Assembly (NCBI GenBank): GCA_944323755.1
Contig: CALUTR010000002.1
Span: 1 to 64,000 of the forward strand
Source: an uncultured Helicobacteraceae bacterium
Lineage (GTDB): Bacteria; Campylobacterota; Campylobacteria; Campylobacterales; Helicobacteraceae
Reading direction: 5' to 3'
DNA: 64,000 bases
Shown piece after piece: positions 8,123-18,850 of this stretch. The translations under genes and the position numbers were made by a program. Within the stretch, counting starts at the first letter, position 1. Every line of letters begins with the position of its first letter. The notes below the pieces were generated by a model. It had not been told where the DNA came from. It saw nothing but the letters and a program-made list of their open reading frames with translations, and searched no databases.

Positions 8123-10058
8123 ATGAGAGTATTATTTGCTTTAATGTCTTTATTTGCATTTGGATTACAAGCAGATTCTATAAAGAGGGCTGATGAGCCA
8201 AGAGACACAACAATAAAAGTCATAGTAGATGGGACAGAATACTGCTACTCTCCAGTATTTACAAACAATGAAGGCTGTCTATATCACTTATTGCTCTTAT
8301 GCAAAGCCTGCGAGGTATGATGTGTTTGAGCGCATTGGTTTTTATATTAATAACACTTGGCTCTATCTCTCTGCACCAAGCAAAGTAACAGGCTATGATG
8401 ATGAGGCAAGTGAATCTTGGAACTACCTCAAACTCCGCCCTTGTGCGATAAATGATAAAAACCAATGCTGGGATATAAAGGACAATACGATTTATAGCGC
8501 AGATTCCCGTTTTAAAGTCGTGCATACAAAATGGTATGCCGCTATTGCTAAAGATACAAAAGGATTCTATACGCACAGGCTGACAGATTCTATGAATGAG
8601 TGGATTAATACAGTCGCTAAGCCTATGAATCTCACAATTAAAACAATCCTTGCTTGGACATTTGTAGATTCTAGCTCTTGGTCGCTTTACTATATACAAA
8701 ATAACTCTTCCTATGCAGGTGAAGGCGCACTAAACTATCTTTATTACAATCCAGAAAATGGGCATATTGCACAATATTACAATAAAGATGGATCGCTTTA
8801 TTGTATGCAGAGCAATCAGAGTAAAGGAGAAGATTGGAATTGGGTGAGTTGGCAGTATTATGATTATACAATCCCTCGCAATAGAGATTCTAAATATTGG
8901 GAGCCATTTTTATTCACTGATAATGAGGGCTTTCTTAAGGATTATTTGGGAAATGTTTTGACTATTGCGCAATATGGCGCACATTGGGGTGTACCATACA
9001 CGATAAAACCTACCTATGATAGCACTACTTCTGCTCCAAAATCAGATTTTGTCTTTTCAAAAGATATGGATTATTATAATAGAATCGCATTTGGGAATCT
9101 AAGAGATAATTTGGAGTATTGTCCAGCACCAGGTTATGAATCTAGCATAATATCTCATCGCACTAAGCGCACACTTCCACAGCAATTCTCACTTACACAG
9201 GAGTGGATTGATAGGCTTTATTCTATCGCTACAACCTCAAATGTAGAGGAAAGGGGGCTTATTGGAATCTGTGGCGTGTGCTTATTGCATAGCTATTCTA
9301 TGATAGTAGAAATGCAAGAATATGCCTTTGGCTTACCACCAAGCAATAGAGGTTATTTCTTTTATATAGCATTTCATCAAAATCCTTTTAATTCCTTTTC
9401 TAGTCGTTTTCCACTTTTAGCACAGAGATTGCAAGATTCTATGCAGTTTTTTGACCTGCCTTATTTGCAAGGTGAAAATCGCCTTAGTCGATATAGAAGA
9501 AGTCTTTATGCAATGAGCCTTGCAATGCTCCCACAATATCAATGGTATGTGCAAAATTTCTCTGATGACATCTCTACAATCCGCAATATGATCTCAAATC
9601 TGCTAACTTATCAAAATGGATCGCTTTTTATGTATGTCGTGGTAAGGAGTGATAGCAGTGGCACAAGGCGAACCGCCCATGCAGAGCCAATTTTACGCAC
9701 ACAAAATGGATTAGTTATAATCCCAACGAATGCCCCAAATCATACTAGAGAGCAATTTGCCTCTTTGCTAAATCCTTTAACTTCAGTAGATGAAGTGCTT
9801 TATCGTCTAAGCCTTGAAGGCACTAGACAGATATATTCACTTGGAATCTATCAAATCATAGGTATCTATGAAAATCCACTAAATCTAATGATTACACAGA
9901 GTAATTGTAGTGGCGATGGCGAACATAGGCGTGGTAGCGGAACGACACTTATTGAAGCTAATGTAAATAATCGTATTGGAATTGGTTTAGAGATAGATAA
10001 AACTTATTGTGATTTGGCAAAAAACAGACTTGCAAGAGATATTTCGTTATGTTTATAA
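8123..10058 (+). pseudogene. DUF1561-like secreted toxin-type protein: frameshifted and fused to a methyltransferase tail
   Basis: ATG 8123 (AAGGA upstream) begins a signal peptide MRVLFALMSLFAFGLQADS. That frame ends at 8320. The real continuation is in the next frame from about 8270 (KAVYITYCSYAKPARYDVF) and runs to 10058, so there is a frameshift at about 8265-8280. The middle has a ricin-B-like segment (KLRPCAINDKNQCWDIKDN). The distal part has GICGVCLLHSYSMIVEMQEY, resembling DUF1561/PF07598 proteins (Leptospira virulence-modifying proteins, also in Bartonella and Helicobacter, from memory). The last about 45 residues (RGSGTTLIEANVNNRIGIGL, YCDLAKNRLA) are the end of a DNA methyltransferase, not of this family. 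Confidence 0.65.
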
Positions 10059-10174
10059 AAAAGATACTAAAGACAATTAAACAAGTTTCATTAAGTGTAT
10101 GTAAAGAGGAAATTGCACCATGCTTTTTATCTGCAGTTTTATAACAATTTTTTATATTATGGAGTATATAATTA

Positions 10175-11356
10175 ATGAGTTCTTATAATTCATTGCTTTG
10201 GTTAAATTTTTTTGTAGCAGATGTGCAAGATGGGCTTGGACCATATCTTGGCGTATTTTTGAAATCACATGGACTAAAAGAAGGTGCAATTGGCATTATT
10301 ACTAGTGTAGCTTCGCTATGCGCTTTAATCTTTAGTATTCCATTTGGAATCTTGGTCGATAAAACACGCTACAAGCGCACTCTTATAGCTCTTTGTATTA
10401 TTCTAATTATAAGTGTTACAAGTCTTAATTACTTCTATACTCATTTTGCTTTTACCTTAATAGCACAAGTAAGCATCGCATTATGCGCGGTGTTTTTAGC
10501 ACCTGCTTTTGCCGCAATTACACTTGGAATTGTTGGATTAAATCAGTATGCCTTGCAAGTTGCTAAAAATGAAGCATATAAGCACGCAGGCACAGCATTT
10601 AGTGCGGCTTTAAGCTTTATATTTGCATTATATTATGGCATTGGCTCAATCTTTGTTATAACCGCACTTATGGGTGTTTTTTCGCTTATATTTTTATATC
10701 TCATCAAAGAGTGTGATATAAACCATAAAGTAGCAAGCGGGCAGAGTGGGGATAGGGTATTAGAATTTGGAGTAGTGTTTAAGGATATGAGTGTTTGGAT
10801 TTTGGGGATTGTGATGTTTTGTTTTCATTTAAGCAATGCTCATATGTTACCATTGCTTAGTCAGAGGGCTCATAGCATGGGAGTGGATTCCACTGGTGCT
10901 TATGCTGCAGGTACGATTATTATTGCTCAAAGTAGCATGATTTTTATAGCACTTCTATGCGGGAGATTGTTGCGTAATGATAACTATAGAATCTATAGCA
11001 TTTTGATGTCACTCTGTTTTGTAGGACTTATGTTAAGAGGGGTTGTGGCGGCTTATTTTGATAGTATTGGTGCTATGGTAGTTGTGCAGATTTTAGATGG
11101 TGTTGGTGCTGGGATTAGTGGCGTTATTTTACCTGTGCTTGTGGCATTTTGGCTCAATAAAAGTGGGCATATTAATGCAGGATTTGCTTTTGTGATGATG
11201 CTTGGTGGTATTGGTGGAGCTTTAAGCGGCGCACTTGGCGGTATTATGGCAGAAAGCTATGGATATTTATGGGCATATCTTACCCTTGCTTTTGTTGCTT
11301 TTATTGGGCTTGTTGTGTGGCTTGTGTATTCAAGGAAGCGTTTTGTACTGGTATAA
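10175..11356 (+). CDS. Major facilitator superfamily transporter
   Basis: 393 residues and about 12 membrane helices. The N-terminus is SSYNSLLWLNFFVADVQDGL, with an MFS loop 2-3 motif in FGILVDKTRYKR and a Gly-rich C-terminal half (GGIGGALSGALGGIMAESYG). It resembles sugar or drug-efflux permeases that begin NFFVADVQ. The substrate cannot be told from sequence. It stands alone, and a weak GGAG binding site lies upstream of the ATG. Confidence 0.8.
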   Translation: MSSYNSLLWLNFFVADVQDGLGPYLGVFLKSHGLKEGAIGIITSVASLCALIFSIPFGILVDKTRYKRTLIALCIILIISVTSLNYFYTHFAFTLIAQVSIALCAVFLAPAFAAITLGIVGLNQYALQVAKNEAYKHAGTAFSAALSFIFALYYGIGSIFVITALMGVFSLIFLYLIKECDINHKVASGQSGDRVLEFGVVFKDMSVWILGIVMFCFHLSNAHMLPLLSQRAHSMGVDSTGAYAAGTIIIAQSSMIFIALLCGRLLRNDNYRIYSILMSLCFVGLMLRGVVAAYFDSIGAMVVVQILDGVGAGISGVILPVLVAFWLNKSGHINAGFAFVMMLGGIGGALSGALGGIMAESYGYLWAYLTLAFVAFIGLVVWLVYSRKRFVLV

Positions 11357-11387
11357 TTACAAAGAAGTTTGATACAAAGTGCAATAT

Positions 11388-12047
11388 ATGAATCAAAATA
11401 ACCAACCCCTACTTAACAAACACCTTGAAATTTGTGGTTTGGAATTACTAAAACAAATAGAAGATAGTAGCATTGCGCTGTGTTTTTTTGATCCGCAATA
11501 TCGTGGTGTGTTGGACAAAATGAAGTATGGCAATGAGGGTGAGCGTCAAAAGGGTAGGGCGACTTTGGTGCAGATGAGTGAGGACACTATAATTTCTTTC
11601 ATCAAAGAGATTGATAGAGTGCTTAAAAAAAGTGCTTACTTAATGCTATGGATTGATAAGTTTCATCTCTGCGAGGGGGTGAAGTTTTGGCTAGATTCTA
11701 CAAACTTACAAATTGTGGATTTAATCACTTGGGATAAGGGCAAAATGGGTATGGGTTATCGCACGAGACGACAAAGTGAATATTTGCTTATCTTACAAAA
11801 AAAGCCACTCAAAGCCAAAGATACTTGGAAGCTGCATAATATCCGCGATGTGTATATGGAAAAGATTCCGCAAGATGAGCTAAAACTTCACCCACACGCA
11901 AAGCCAAAGGGACTGCAAAGTGCATTAATAGAATCTTGCAGCAATGTTGGAGATATAGTGCTTGATCCTGCAGCTGGGAGCTTTAGCGTGTTTGAATGCT
12001 GCAAGAAACTGCAAAGAGATTTTATCGGTAGCAATTTGAGAGTATAA
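11388..12047 (+). CDS. Type II DNA methyltransferase, beta class
   Basis: About 219 residues from ATG 11388, with GTG 11379 an in-frame alternative. Catalytic motif IV is [14 protein letters not shown] (DPQY in place of DPPY). The AdoMet-binding region is at the C-terminus: [19 protein letters not shown], preceded by [16 protein letters not shown] (motif X). The IV-TRD-X-I order is typical of beta-class N6-adenine or N4-cytosine enzymes, and several Helicobacter methyltransferases share this layout. No cognate nuclease is adjacent, so it may be an orphan. Confidence 0.8.
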   Translation: MNQNNQPLLNKHLEICGLELLKQIEDSSIALCFFDPQYRGVLDKMKYGNEGERQKGRATLVQMSEDTIISFIKEIDRVLKKSAYLMLWIDKFHLCEGVKFWLDSTNLQIVDLITWDKGKMGMGYRTRRQSEYLLILQKKPLKAKDTWKLHNIRDVYMEKIPQDELKLHPHAKPKGLQSALIESCSNVGDIVLDPAAGSFSVFECCKKLQRDFIGSNLRV

Positions 12048-12094
12048 TTTTAATAATGTAGTGCTTAATAAATTTGTATTATTTTGGAGATAGA

Positions 12095-12934
12095 ATGAAA
12101 AATACATTAGATTTTGATGCGTTTATTGCTAGTTTGCAACCTACAAATAGGACTCTTGGCTTTTATGTAGATTGGGAAAAATGTGTAGCCAATGTGGATA
12201 AAATCAAAATATCACTCAATCACCTTAATTTCTTGATAGGTACACAAGAGCAACAATTACAAGAAAAAATTTCAATACTATTTATGAATATCCTAAGGCA
12301 TTTGAGGTATTACCTTTACTGCTTGCTATTAGAGATTCTAAAAAAGAGCAATTGTTAGATGAGAATAATAAAGTGTGTGATATGAATTCTTATCTAACAG
12401 AACCGCAAAAAATTTATAAGTTTATTTGTAAAAGTGGGTTGGATAAAATTTTTAGTGATAGAAAAATAAAAGATTTAAATGATTTTGTATTTGGTGTAGA
12501 AGTAGGACTTGATAAATGCAAGAAAAAATCGTAGTGGCGACGCAATGGAGGCTATAATAAGTAATATTTTTACAAAGGCAGGCTTGGATTTTAAAGAGCA
12601 GGTTTATATTGGTGAGTTTCCAAAGCTTTATAAAACTTTTGGTGATGATGTAAAGAAATTTGACTTTGTAATTTTTGCTTTAAATAAAATTTATTGTGTA
12701 GAATGCAATTTTTATACAAGTGGAGGTAGCAAGCTTAATGAAACTGCAAGGGCTTATCAAGATTTGGCTTTAAAATTTGAAGGGTTTGATGAATATGAAT
12801 TTATCTGGATAACAGATGGAAAAGGTTGGTTAGAGGCTAAAAGCAAACTTGCAGAAGCGTATAAAAAAGTGGAAATTTATAATCTCTCTAATATTAATGA
12901 TTTTGTTTTGAAGGTGAAAAATAGGAATGCCTAA
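12095..12934 (+). pseudogene. DpnII/MboI-type restriction endonuclease, two frameshifts
   Basis: The three pieces line up with R.DpnII (GATC-cutting). Piece 1, from ATG 12095 behind GGAGA, carries LGFYVDWEKCVANVDKIKIS. Piece 2 carries YEYPKAFEVLPLLLAIRDSK through DFVFGVEVGLD. Piece 3 carries ARKNRSGDAMEAI and CVECNFYTSGGSKLNETARA, with WITDGKGW near the end. The first frame break is at an A6 run (about 12265-12271). The second is at about 12510-12516 (GATAAATGC, where one extra or two missing bases break the frame). The nuclease is therefore inactive as assembled, while its partner methyltransferase, overlapping by 8 bases, is intact. Confidence 0.85.
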
Positions 12935-13757
12935 TCACACTTTTATGAGTAAAGATTCTTTATTTTCTCTATATCAAGGGGATTGTAATGAGATATTATC
13001 AAGCTTTAAAGGCAAAATAGATTTGATATTTGCCGATCCACCTTATTTTTTATCAAATGATGGACTAAGCATACAAAGTGGAAAAATTGTAAGCGTAAAT
13101 AAGGGGCAATGGGATAAGGGTGATAATATAGATGATATAGATAGTTTTAATATGCAATGGATACAAAATGCTAAGGTTGCTTTGAAAGATACAGGGAGTA
13201 TTTTAATTAGCGGAACATATCATAATATTTTTTCACTTGGTAGGATTTTGCAAAAGCTTGATTTTAAGATTCTAAATATCATCACTTGGCAAAAGACTAA
13301 TCCACCACCAAACTTTAGTTGTAGGTATCTTACACACTCTACAGAGCAAATCATTTGGGCTAGAAAAAGTGCTAAACATAAACATATTTTTAATTATGAG
13401 ATTTTAAAATATCTAAATGGTGATAAGCAAATGCGAGATGTTTGGACATTCCCGGCAATTGCTCCTTGGGAAAAAATAAATGGCAAACATCCTACGCAAA
13501 AACCTTTAGCCTTGCTCACGCGCCTAATCCTAATGGCAAGCAATGAAGATTCTATAATTTGCGATCCATTTAGCGGGAGCTCTACCACAGGAATTGCAGC
13601 AAACTTACTTAAAAGAAGATTTATAGGTATAGAGAAAGAAGATGAATTTATAGACATATCTATAAAGAGAAAAATGGAGCTAGAGAGTAGTTTTCAAACC
13701 ATAAAATCAAAGATAAAAGATTTAAAATTATTAAATACATTAAAAGGAATACAATGA
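12927..13757 (+). CDS. DpnA-like GATC adenine methyltransferase
   Basis: 276 residues. Motif IV is [20 protein letters not shown], followed by KGQWDKGD and [20 protein letters not shown]. The C-terminal AdoMet site is [20 protein letters not shown], preceded by HPTQKP. This matches the DpnA (DpnIIB) beta-class methyltransferase that accompanies DpnII-type systems and modifies the adenine in GATC, including single-stranded DNA. With the nuclease broken it would act as a solitary methyltransferase. Its stop overlaps the guaA start (ATGA). Confidence 0.85.
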   Translation: MPNHTFMSKDSLFSLYQGDCNEILSSFKGKIDLIFADPPYFLSNDGLSIQSGKIVSVNKGQWDKGDNIDDIDSFNMQWIQNAKVALKDTGSILISGTYHNIFSLGRILQKLDFKILNIITWQKTNPPPNFSCRYLTHSTEQIIWARKSAKHKHIFNYEILKYLNGDKQMRDVWTFPAIAPWEKINGKHPTQKPLALLTRLILMASNEDSIICDPFSGSSTTGIAANLLKRRFIGIEKEDEFIDISIKRKMELESSFQTIKSKIKDLKLLNTLKGIQ

Positions 13758-16700
13758 CATCACAAGCAACACAAGTTCAAATTTTAGTGCTAGATTTTGG
13801 TTCGCAATACACCCAGCTTATCGCGAGGCGATTGCGTGAGTATGGCGTATATACCGAGATTGTGCCATATTTTGAAAAGCTAGATTCCATAAAGAGCAAA
13901 AATCCAAAAGGCATTATCCTTAGTGGTGGGCCAGCGAGCGTGTATGAAGAGGGAGCGTATAAGCCAGATTCTGAGATTTTTAATCTTGGTATCCCTGTGC
14001 TTGGGATCTGCTATGGTATGCAATATATAGCACATCATTTTGGCGGTAAGGTCGTGCGTGCGCAAGCACAGGAGTTTGGCAAGGCGGTGCTAGAGATTAT
14101 TGATGATAATTATGCTTTTGCTAGGGTTGAAAAGGAGCGTGAAGCAACTTATAATGCGTGGGAGAGTGCATTTATAGCAGGGCATAGTTTTATGGGTAAA
14201 AAGGTGCTTAGCTCTATCACAAATGATGTTAAAGAAAGCATTGAGCAGTCAAAGGAGCTTATTGATATTAAATGTGGCGATGAGCTTGTGGGCTTTGGGC
14301 TGTATGAAGATGAGAAGTTTTCGTGTTTTCGTATCGGTGATAATGTCGTGTATAGCGACTTGTTAGAGGAGTTTTTAAAGCACCTTAGTTCAAATTATAC
14401 TTTTGATACCCTCTATACTACTTGGGATACACACGATAAGACAGGCTTTAGCGCGTATGAGAATCTTGGATTTACTCAAGGTGCAAAGCACGGACCTATG
14501 CGAGAGCTTAGCATTAGCAAAGAGGCGCTAGATTCTAAACTTAGCAAGGAAAGAAGTGATGCTAAAGATATAAAATTTAGCACTTTTGATAGTGTGAATT
14601 TCCCTCAAATGCTTGAAGCACTTGTAGATTTATGGGAAGATTCTGTGCGTTCTACGCACGATTTTTTGAATGAAGATGATATTAGAGTGCTAAAAGATGA
14701 GGTAAGAGAGGGGCTAAAGTCTTGTGAAGCAGTGATTGTTGCGAGTAATGAAAATGATTTTTTAGGATTTATCGCAGGGCAGGGCAATAAGATTGAAATG
14801 CTTTTTGTAGCTCAAAAATACTTTCATCAAGGTATTGGTAAGAAGCTTGTGTATCAGGCTTGTGTACGTTATTTGCATGATTATAAGAGCGTGGAGGTGG
14901 ATTGCAATACGCAAAACACCCAAGCTATGCAGTTTTATAAAAAACTAGGTTTTAGCAAAAAGGGCGAGAGTGCTAAAGATTCTAAGGGGCGTGATTTTCC
15001 TATTACGTATTTTGAATGCGCGCTATCGCATTTGCAAGAGAGCTTGTGTGAAGTCGTGCTAAGCACGGAGCGCGTGTATCTAAGACACTTAAGAAGTCAA
15101 GATTTTGAGGCATTGCATAAGATTCTATCCAAAAAGGAAGTGATGTATGCGTGGGGGCACGGATTTAGCAAGAGTGATAGCAAAGAGTGGTTTGATCGGC
15201 GGATACAGAGCTATAAGGATTATGGATTTGGCTTTTATGCAGTGATTGATAAGGCAAGTGGCAAGCTCATTGGTAATGCGGGTATCGAAATTGGACATAT
15301 TAATATGAATGGGCAAGAGCTTGAAGTTTTTGAGATTGGCTATGTGCTTGATGATAGTTTTTGGGATAAGGGGCTTGCTACAGAAATAGCACGTTCTCTT
15401 AAAGATTATGCTTTTAATGTGCTTGAGCTTTCTTGTGTGCATTGCTTGATTAAAGAAGATAATTCGCGTTCTATGAAAGTAGCTAGAAAGCTAGGTATGC
15501 GCGTGGTTGGTGAATTTATGAAGCATTATAAAGGTAAGGAGCTCTTGCATTATGTGATGCGTTTAGATTCTAAGTCAAATAGCGCTCAATCTCATATAGC
15601 ACATTCAAATAATGCGCTATTTAGCGGAGTAAAGCAAGATTCTATCGTGTGGATGAGCCATGCTGATAAGGTGGAGGAGATCCCACAAGGTTTTATTGAG
15701 CTTGCAAAAAGTGGAAATACGCATTATTGTGCTATTGCAAATTTAGAGCGCCAAATTTATGCCTTGCAATTCCACCCTGAAGTCGTGCATAGTGAATGCG
15801 GAGGGGAGATGCTTAAAAACTTTGCGGTAAGCATTTGTGGTGCGGATACTTCTTGGGATATGAAGCATTTTGCAGAAAGTGAGATTAGAAAGCTTAAAGA
15901 AGTGGCAAAAAATGGCAAGGTTTTATGTGCTGTGAGTGGTGGGGTAGATTCTAGTGTCGTTGCTACACTTCTTTATCGTGCTATTGGGGAAAATCTTATT
16001 CCAGTCTTTGTGGATACTGGGCTTTTAAGAGCAGGAGAAAGAGAAGCGGTAGAGGCAATGTTTAGAGAAAACTTAGGCGTGCCACTTATCACCATAGATG
16101 CAAGTGAGATTTTCTTAGGTAAGCTAAAGGGCATAATCGATCCAGAAGTGAAGCGAAAAATCATCGGTGAAACCTTTATAAAAGTCTTTGAAAAAGAGGC
16201 TAAAAAGCATAATGAAAATGGAGAGATAAAATTCCTAGCACAAGGCACACTCTATCCAGATGTAATCGAATCTGTAAGCGTAAAAGGTCCTAGCAAGACA
16301 ATAAAAAGCCATCATAATGTAGGGGGCTTACCTGATTGGATGAAATTTGAACTTATTGAACCATTAAGAGAACTCTTTAAAGATGAAGTAAGAGCGTTAG
16401 GAAGAGAGCTAGGAATGCCAGAAACTATGCTTATGCGCCACCCTTTCCCAGGGCCAGGCCTTGCTATTCGTATTATGGGGGAAGTGAATAAGGCAGATTT
16501 AGATTTGCTAAGGGCTTGTGATTCTATATTTATTGAAGAGCTTCATAAGCACAATTTATACAATAAAGTATGGCAGGCATTCTGTGTGCTTTTAAATGTC
16601 AAAAGCGTGGGTGTGATGGGTGATAACCGCACTTATGATAATACTATTTGCGTGCGTGCTGTGGAAGCGCTAGATGGTATGACGGCGACTTTCTCGCATT

Positions 16701-16816
16701 TGCCGCATAGCTTCTTAGAAGGCGTAGCAAATAGAATTATCAACGAGGTGCAAGGAATTAACCGCGTAGTGTATGACATTACTTCTAAGCCACCAGGCAC
16801 GATTGAGTGGGAGTAG
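13754..16816 (+). CDS. guaA: GMP synthase (GuaA) with GNAT acetyltransferase domains inserted in its glutaminase domain
   Basis: 1020 residues, about twice the usual 510. The class I glutaminase starts normally ([19 protein letters not shown]; nucleophile Cys86 in GICYGMQ). After [10 protein letters not shown] (about 118) an insert of about 500 residues follows. It holds a possible partial GNAT, one GNAT with [12 protein letters not shown], and one RimJ/RimL-type GNAT with [14 protein letters not shown]. The glutaminase resumes at about 621 ([16 protein letters not shown]) and supplies its His-Glu in [10 protein letters not shown] (about 673). The ATP-pyrophosphatase has SGGVDSS (about 726), and the dimerisation domain ends [12 protein letters not shown]. 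All core residues are kept, so it should make GMP from XMP. From memory, H. hepaticus also has an oversized GuaA. Confidence 0.93.
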   Translation: MTSQATQVQILVLDFGSQYTQLIARRLREYGVYTEIVPYFEKLDSIKSKNPKGIILSGGPASVYEEGAYKPDSEIFNLGIPVLGICYGMQYIAHHFGGKVVRAQAQEFGKAVLEIIDDNYAFARVEKEREATYNAWESAFIAGHSFMGKKVLSSITNDVKESIEQSKELIDIKCGDELVGFGLYEDEKFSCFRIGDNVVYSDLLEEFLKHLSSNYTFDTLYTTWDTHDKTGFSAYENLGFTQGAKHGPMRELSISKEALDSKLSKERSDAKDIKFSTFDSVNFPQMLEALVDLWEDSVRSTHDFLNEDDIRVLKDEVREGLKSCEAVIVASNENDFLGFIAGQGNKIEMLFVAQKYFHQGIGKKLVYQACVRYLHDYKSVEVDCNTQNTQAMQFYKKLGFSKKGESAKDSKGRDFPITYFECALSHLQESLCEVVLSTERVYLRHLRSQDFEALHKILSKKEVMYAWGHGFSKSDSKEWFDRRIQSYKDYGFGFYAVIDKASGKLIGNAGIEIGHINMNGQELEVFEIGYVLDDSFWDKGLATEIARSLKDYAFNVLELSCVHCLIKEDNSRSMKVARKLGMRVVGEFMKHYKGKELLHYVMRLDSKSNSAQSHIAHSNNALFSGVKQDSIVWMSHADKVEEIPQGFIELAKSGNTHYCAIANLERQIYALQFHPEVVHSECGGEMLKNFAVSICGADTSWDMKHFAESEIRKLKEVAKNGKVLCAVSGGVDSSVVATLLYRAIGENLIPVFVDTGLLRAGEREAVEAMFRENLGVPLITIDASEIFLGKLKGIIDPEVKRKIIGETFIKVFEKEAKKHNENGEIKFLAQGTLYPDVIESVSVKGPSKTIKSHHNVGGLPDWMKFELIEPLRELFKDEVRALGRELGMPETMLMRHPFPGPGLAIRIMGEVNKADLDLLRACDSIFIEELHKHNLYNKVWQAFCVLLNVKSVGVMGDNRTYDNTICVRAVEALDGMTATFSHLPHSFLEGVANRIINEVQGINRVVYDITSKPPGTIEWE

Positions 16817-16820
16817 GGAA

Positions 16821-17606
16821 ATGAATTATTTTTTAGAACAGAGTATAGAATTAGCCAACCAAAGGGATTATTTGGATCAATTATTTCGCGTATATCCTAT
16901 GAGTCCAGATAATATTCGAGAAATAGAAGAGAACAAATGGAATACTTTTGTGAAGGTATTTTCGATCAACGATCAAAAACATATTATAGAATCTTTACTA
17001 GATTTTGAACTTTTTCCCATCAAAGATTCTTATGTTGCTTATTTAAGAAGGGATAGAAGTGCTATTGCTCGTAATCCAATGACTATTGCAAGAATTTGTG
17101 GTAGATTAAAAGATATGGGGTTAAATAAAATTTATGAAAACCTTTCACAACCCAAAGAAACAAATAGACAAATAGGCCCACTTTTCAAGAGATGGGTAGA
17201 TAGTGGAGCGTTAGGATTGCAACCAATTGGGTTAAATGATTTCATGCAAACAAATAATAATGCAATATTAAGTGCTCCAGATTACGCAATGCAAGATTTT
17301 GCTACCAAATATTTGGGATACACAAGAAATAAAGGCTTAGATTTTATAGCTAGATTTAATAATAAATTTATCATTGGAGAAGCGAAATTTCTTACAGATT
17401 TTGGTGGACATCAAAATGCACAACTAGAAGATGCGCTCAATTTATTGCATACAAGGTTAGATTCAAAAGTAATTAAAGTAGCCATTTTAGATGGGGTATG
17501 TTATATTAATAGCAACAGTAAAATGTATGCAACCTTAACAAATAATTTTAAAAATGAGAGTATTTTTTCGGCCCTTTTATTGCGTGATTTTCTTTATCAG
17601 GTCTAG
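16821..17606 (+). CDS. Type II restriction endonuclease (PD-(D/E)xK type), family not named
   Basis: About 261 residues from ATG 16821 (AGTAGGGAA upstream), four bases after the guaA stop. A PD-(D/E)xK-like core is visible in GLDFIARFNNKFIIGEAKFL (Asp...Glu-x-Lys), followed by TDFGGHQNAQLEDA. The upstream LRRDRSAIARNPMTIARICG may bind DNA. The next gene, 3 bases on, is a methyltransferase, which together with the fold supports a cognate R-M pair. The recognition sequence cannot be inferred. It is more AT-rich than guaA and lies within a block bounded by guaA 3'-end copies. Confidence 0.7.
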   Translation: MNYFLEQSIELANQRDYLDQLFRVYPMSPDNIREIEENKWNTFVKVFSINDQKHIIESLLDFELFPIKDSYVAYLRRDRSAIARNPMTIARICGRLKDMGLNKIYENLSQPKETNRQIGPLFKRWVDSGALGLQPIGLNDFMQTNNNAILSAPDYAMQDFATKYLGYTRNKGLDFIARFNNKFIIGEAKFLTDFGGHQNAQLEDALNLLHTRLDSKVIKVAILDGVCYINSNSKMYATLTNNFKNESIFSALLLRDFLYQV

Positions 17607-17608
17607 CA

Positions 17609-18736
17609 ATGTTTACTTTATTCCAAACATTTTTATCCCCGCAGGATTTTTTAAAACAATCCTGCAAGAATGTTTTATGTGGCAATGCGAATAAAAAAAA
17701 TCTGCTTATTCATGATGATAATTTAAATGCCATGCAATTTTTATTACAAAAATCCCTTTATAAAGGCAAAGTAGATTTAGTTTATATAGACCCTCCATTT
17801 GGTACAAATAATATTTTTAGACTTGGTGGCACAATGAGCTCAAGCAAAGAATCTCTCATTGCCTATAAAGATAAATTTAACATAGATTCTTATTTGGAAT
17901 TTTTATATTATCGCCTACTTTTAATTAAAGAATTAATGAGTGAAAAAGGAAGTCTCTATTTACATATTGATACCAAAATGGGACATTATGTCAAAGTGTT
18001 ATGCGATGAAATTTTTGGTAGAGAACATTTTATTAATGATATTACACGCATTAAATGCAATCCTAAGAATTTTACTAAAAAAGGGTATGGAAACATTAAG
18101 GATATGATTTTATTTTATACAAAAACTTCAACATATATTTGGAATGATATATATGAAGAAATAAATCAAGATGACATAAAAAAGCGTTTTAAAAAGCAGG
18201 ATTCAAAAGGATTTTATACTACTATTCCTTTGCATGCACCTGGTGAGACAAAAGATGGTGAAAGCGGTAAGGATTGGAATGGTTTGAAACCGCCAAAAGG
18301 GAGACATTGGCGTTGTTCATTAAGCGAACTAGATAGGTTGCAAAATATGGGTTTAATAGAATGGAGTAAAAATAATAATCCGAGAAAAAAAGTTTATGCT
18401 AGTGAATGTAAAGGTAAAAAAATACAAGATATTTGGGAATTTAAAGATTCTCAAAGTGTTTTATATCCCACACAGAAAAATGCTCTACTTCTACAACGCA
18501 TTATCAAAATGTCTTCTAATCCAAATTCTTTGGTTATGGATTGTTTTTGCGGGAGTGGGTCATTTTTAAAGGAATCATTTTTGCTCGATAGGAGGTTTAT
18601 CGGTATTGATGAAAGCGAAGAGGCTATAAAAATAAATAGGAAATGGTTAGAAAATTATCAAACTACTAATCTATATGCTTGTGAGTATAGCTTTTTAAAA
18701 TGTACAAATTATTGCACTAACAATTTATTGCACTAA
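17609..18736 (+). CDS. Type II DNA methyltransferase, beta class
   Basis: 375 residues. Motif IV is VDLVYIDPPFGTNNIFRLGG, and the C-terminal AdoMet motif is VMDCFCGSGSFLKESFLLDR followed by FIGIDESEEA. The order IV-TRD-I marks a beta-class N6-adenine (or N4-cytosine) enzyme. The TRD is probably the stretch around HAPGETKDGESGKDWNGLKP. It follows the nuclease gene by 3 bases and should protect host DNA at the same site. Confidence 0.85.
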   Translation: MFTLFQTFLSPQDFLKQSCKNVLCGNANKKNLLIHDDNLNAMQFLLQKSLYKGKVDLVYIDPPFGTNNIFRLGGTMSSSKESLIAYKDKFNIDSYLEFLYYRLLLIKELMSEKGSLYLHIDTKMGHYVKVLCDEIFGREHFINDITRIKCNPKNFTKKGYGNIKDMILFYTKTSTYIWNDIYEEINQDDIKKRFKKQDSKGFYTTIPLHAPGETKDGESGKDWNGLKPPKGRHWRCSLSELDRLQNMGLIEWSKNNNPRKKVYASECKGKKIQDIWEFKDSQSVLYPTQKNALLLQRIIKMSSNPNSLVMDCFCGSGSFLKESFLLDRRFIGIDESEEAIKINRKWLENYQTTNLYACEYSFLKCTNYCTNNLLH

Positions 18737-18751
18737 CAATGAAAAATAAGA

Positions 18752-18830
18752 TATCAACGCGTAGTGTATAATATTACTTCCAAACCACCAGGACCAATTG
18801 AGTGGAAGTAGAGAAACTTGAGTGATTATT
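18752..18830 (+). repeat. Second, diverged copy of the guaA 3' end
   Basis: This segment mirrors 16759-16831, the last codons of guaA and the bases after its stop. It reads VVYNITSKPPGPIEWK and stop, against [16 protein letters not shown] in guaA. The two copies are about 85% alike and flank the R-M pair. It marks a recombination or insertion boundary and encodes nothing complete. Confidence 0.85.
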
Positions 18831-18850
18831 TTGTGAATATGGAGTAAAAT

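Noticed and set aside
10048..10143. A 31-codon frame after the DUF1561-like gene
   Set aside because: No binding site and it overlaps the methyltransferase tail. It is probably the shifted end of the same methyltransferase remnant.
15125..15442. A 105-codon minus-strand frame within guaA
   Set aside because: It lies antisense to a conserved GNAT domain, with no binding site or recognisable motif.
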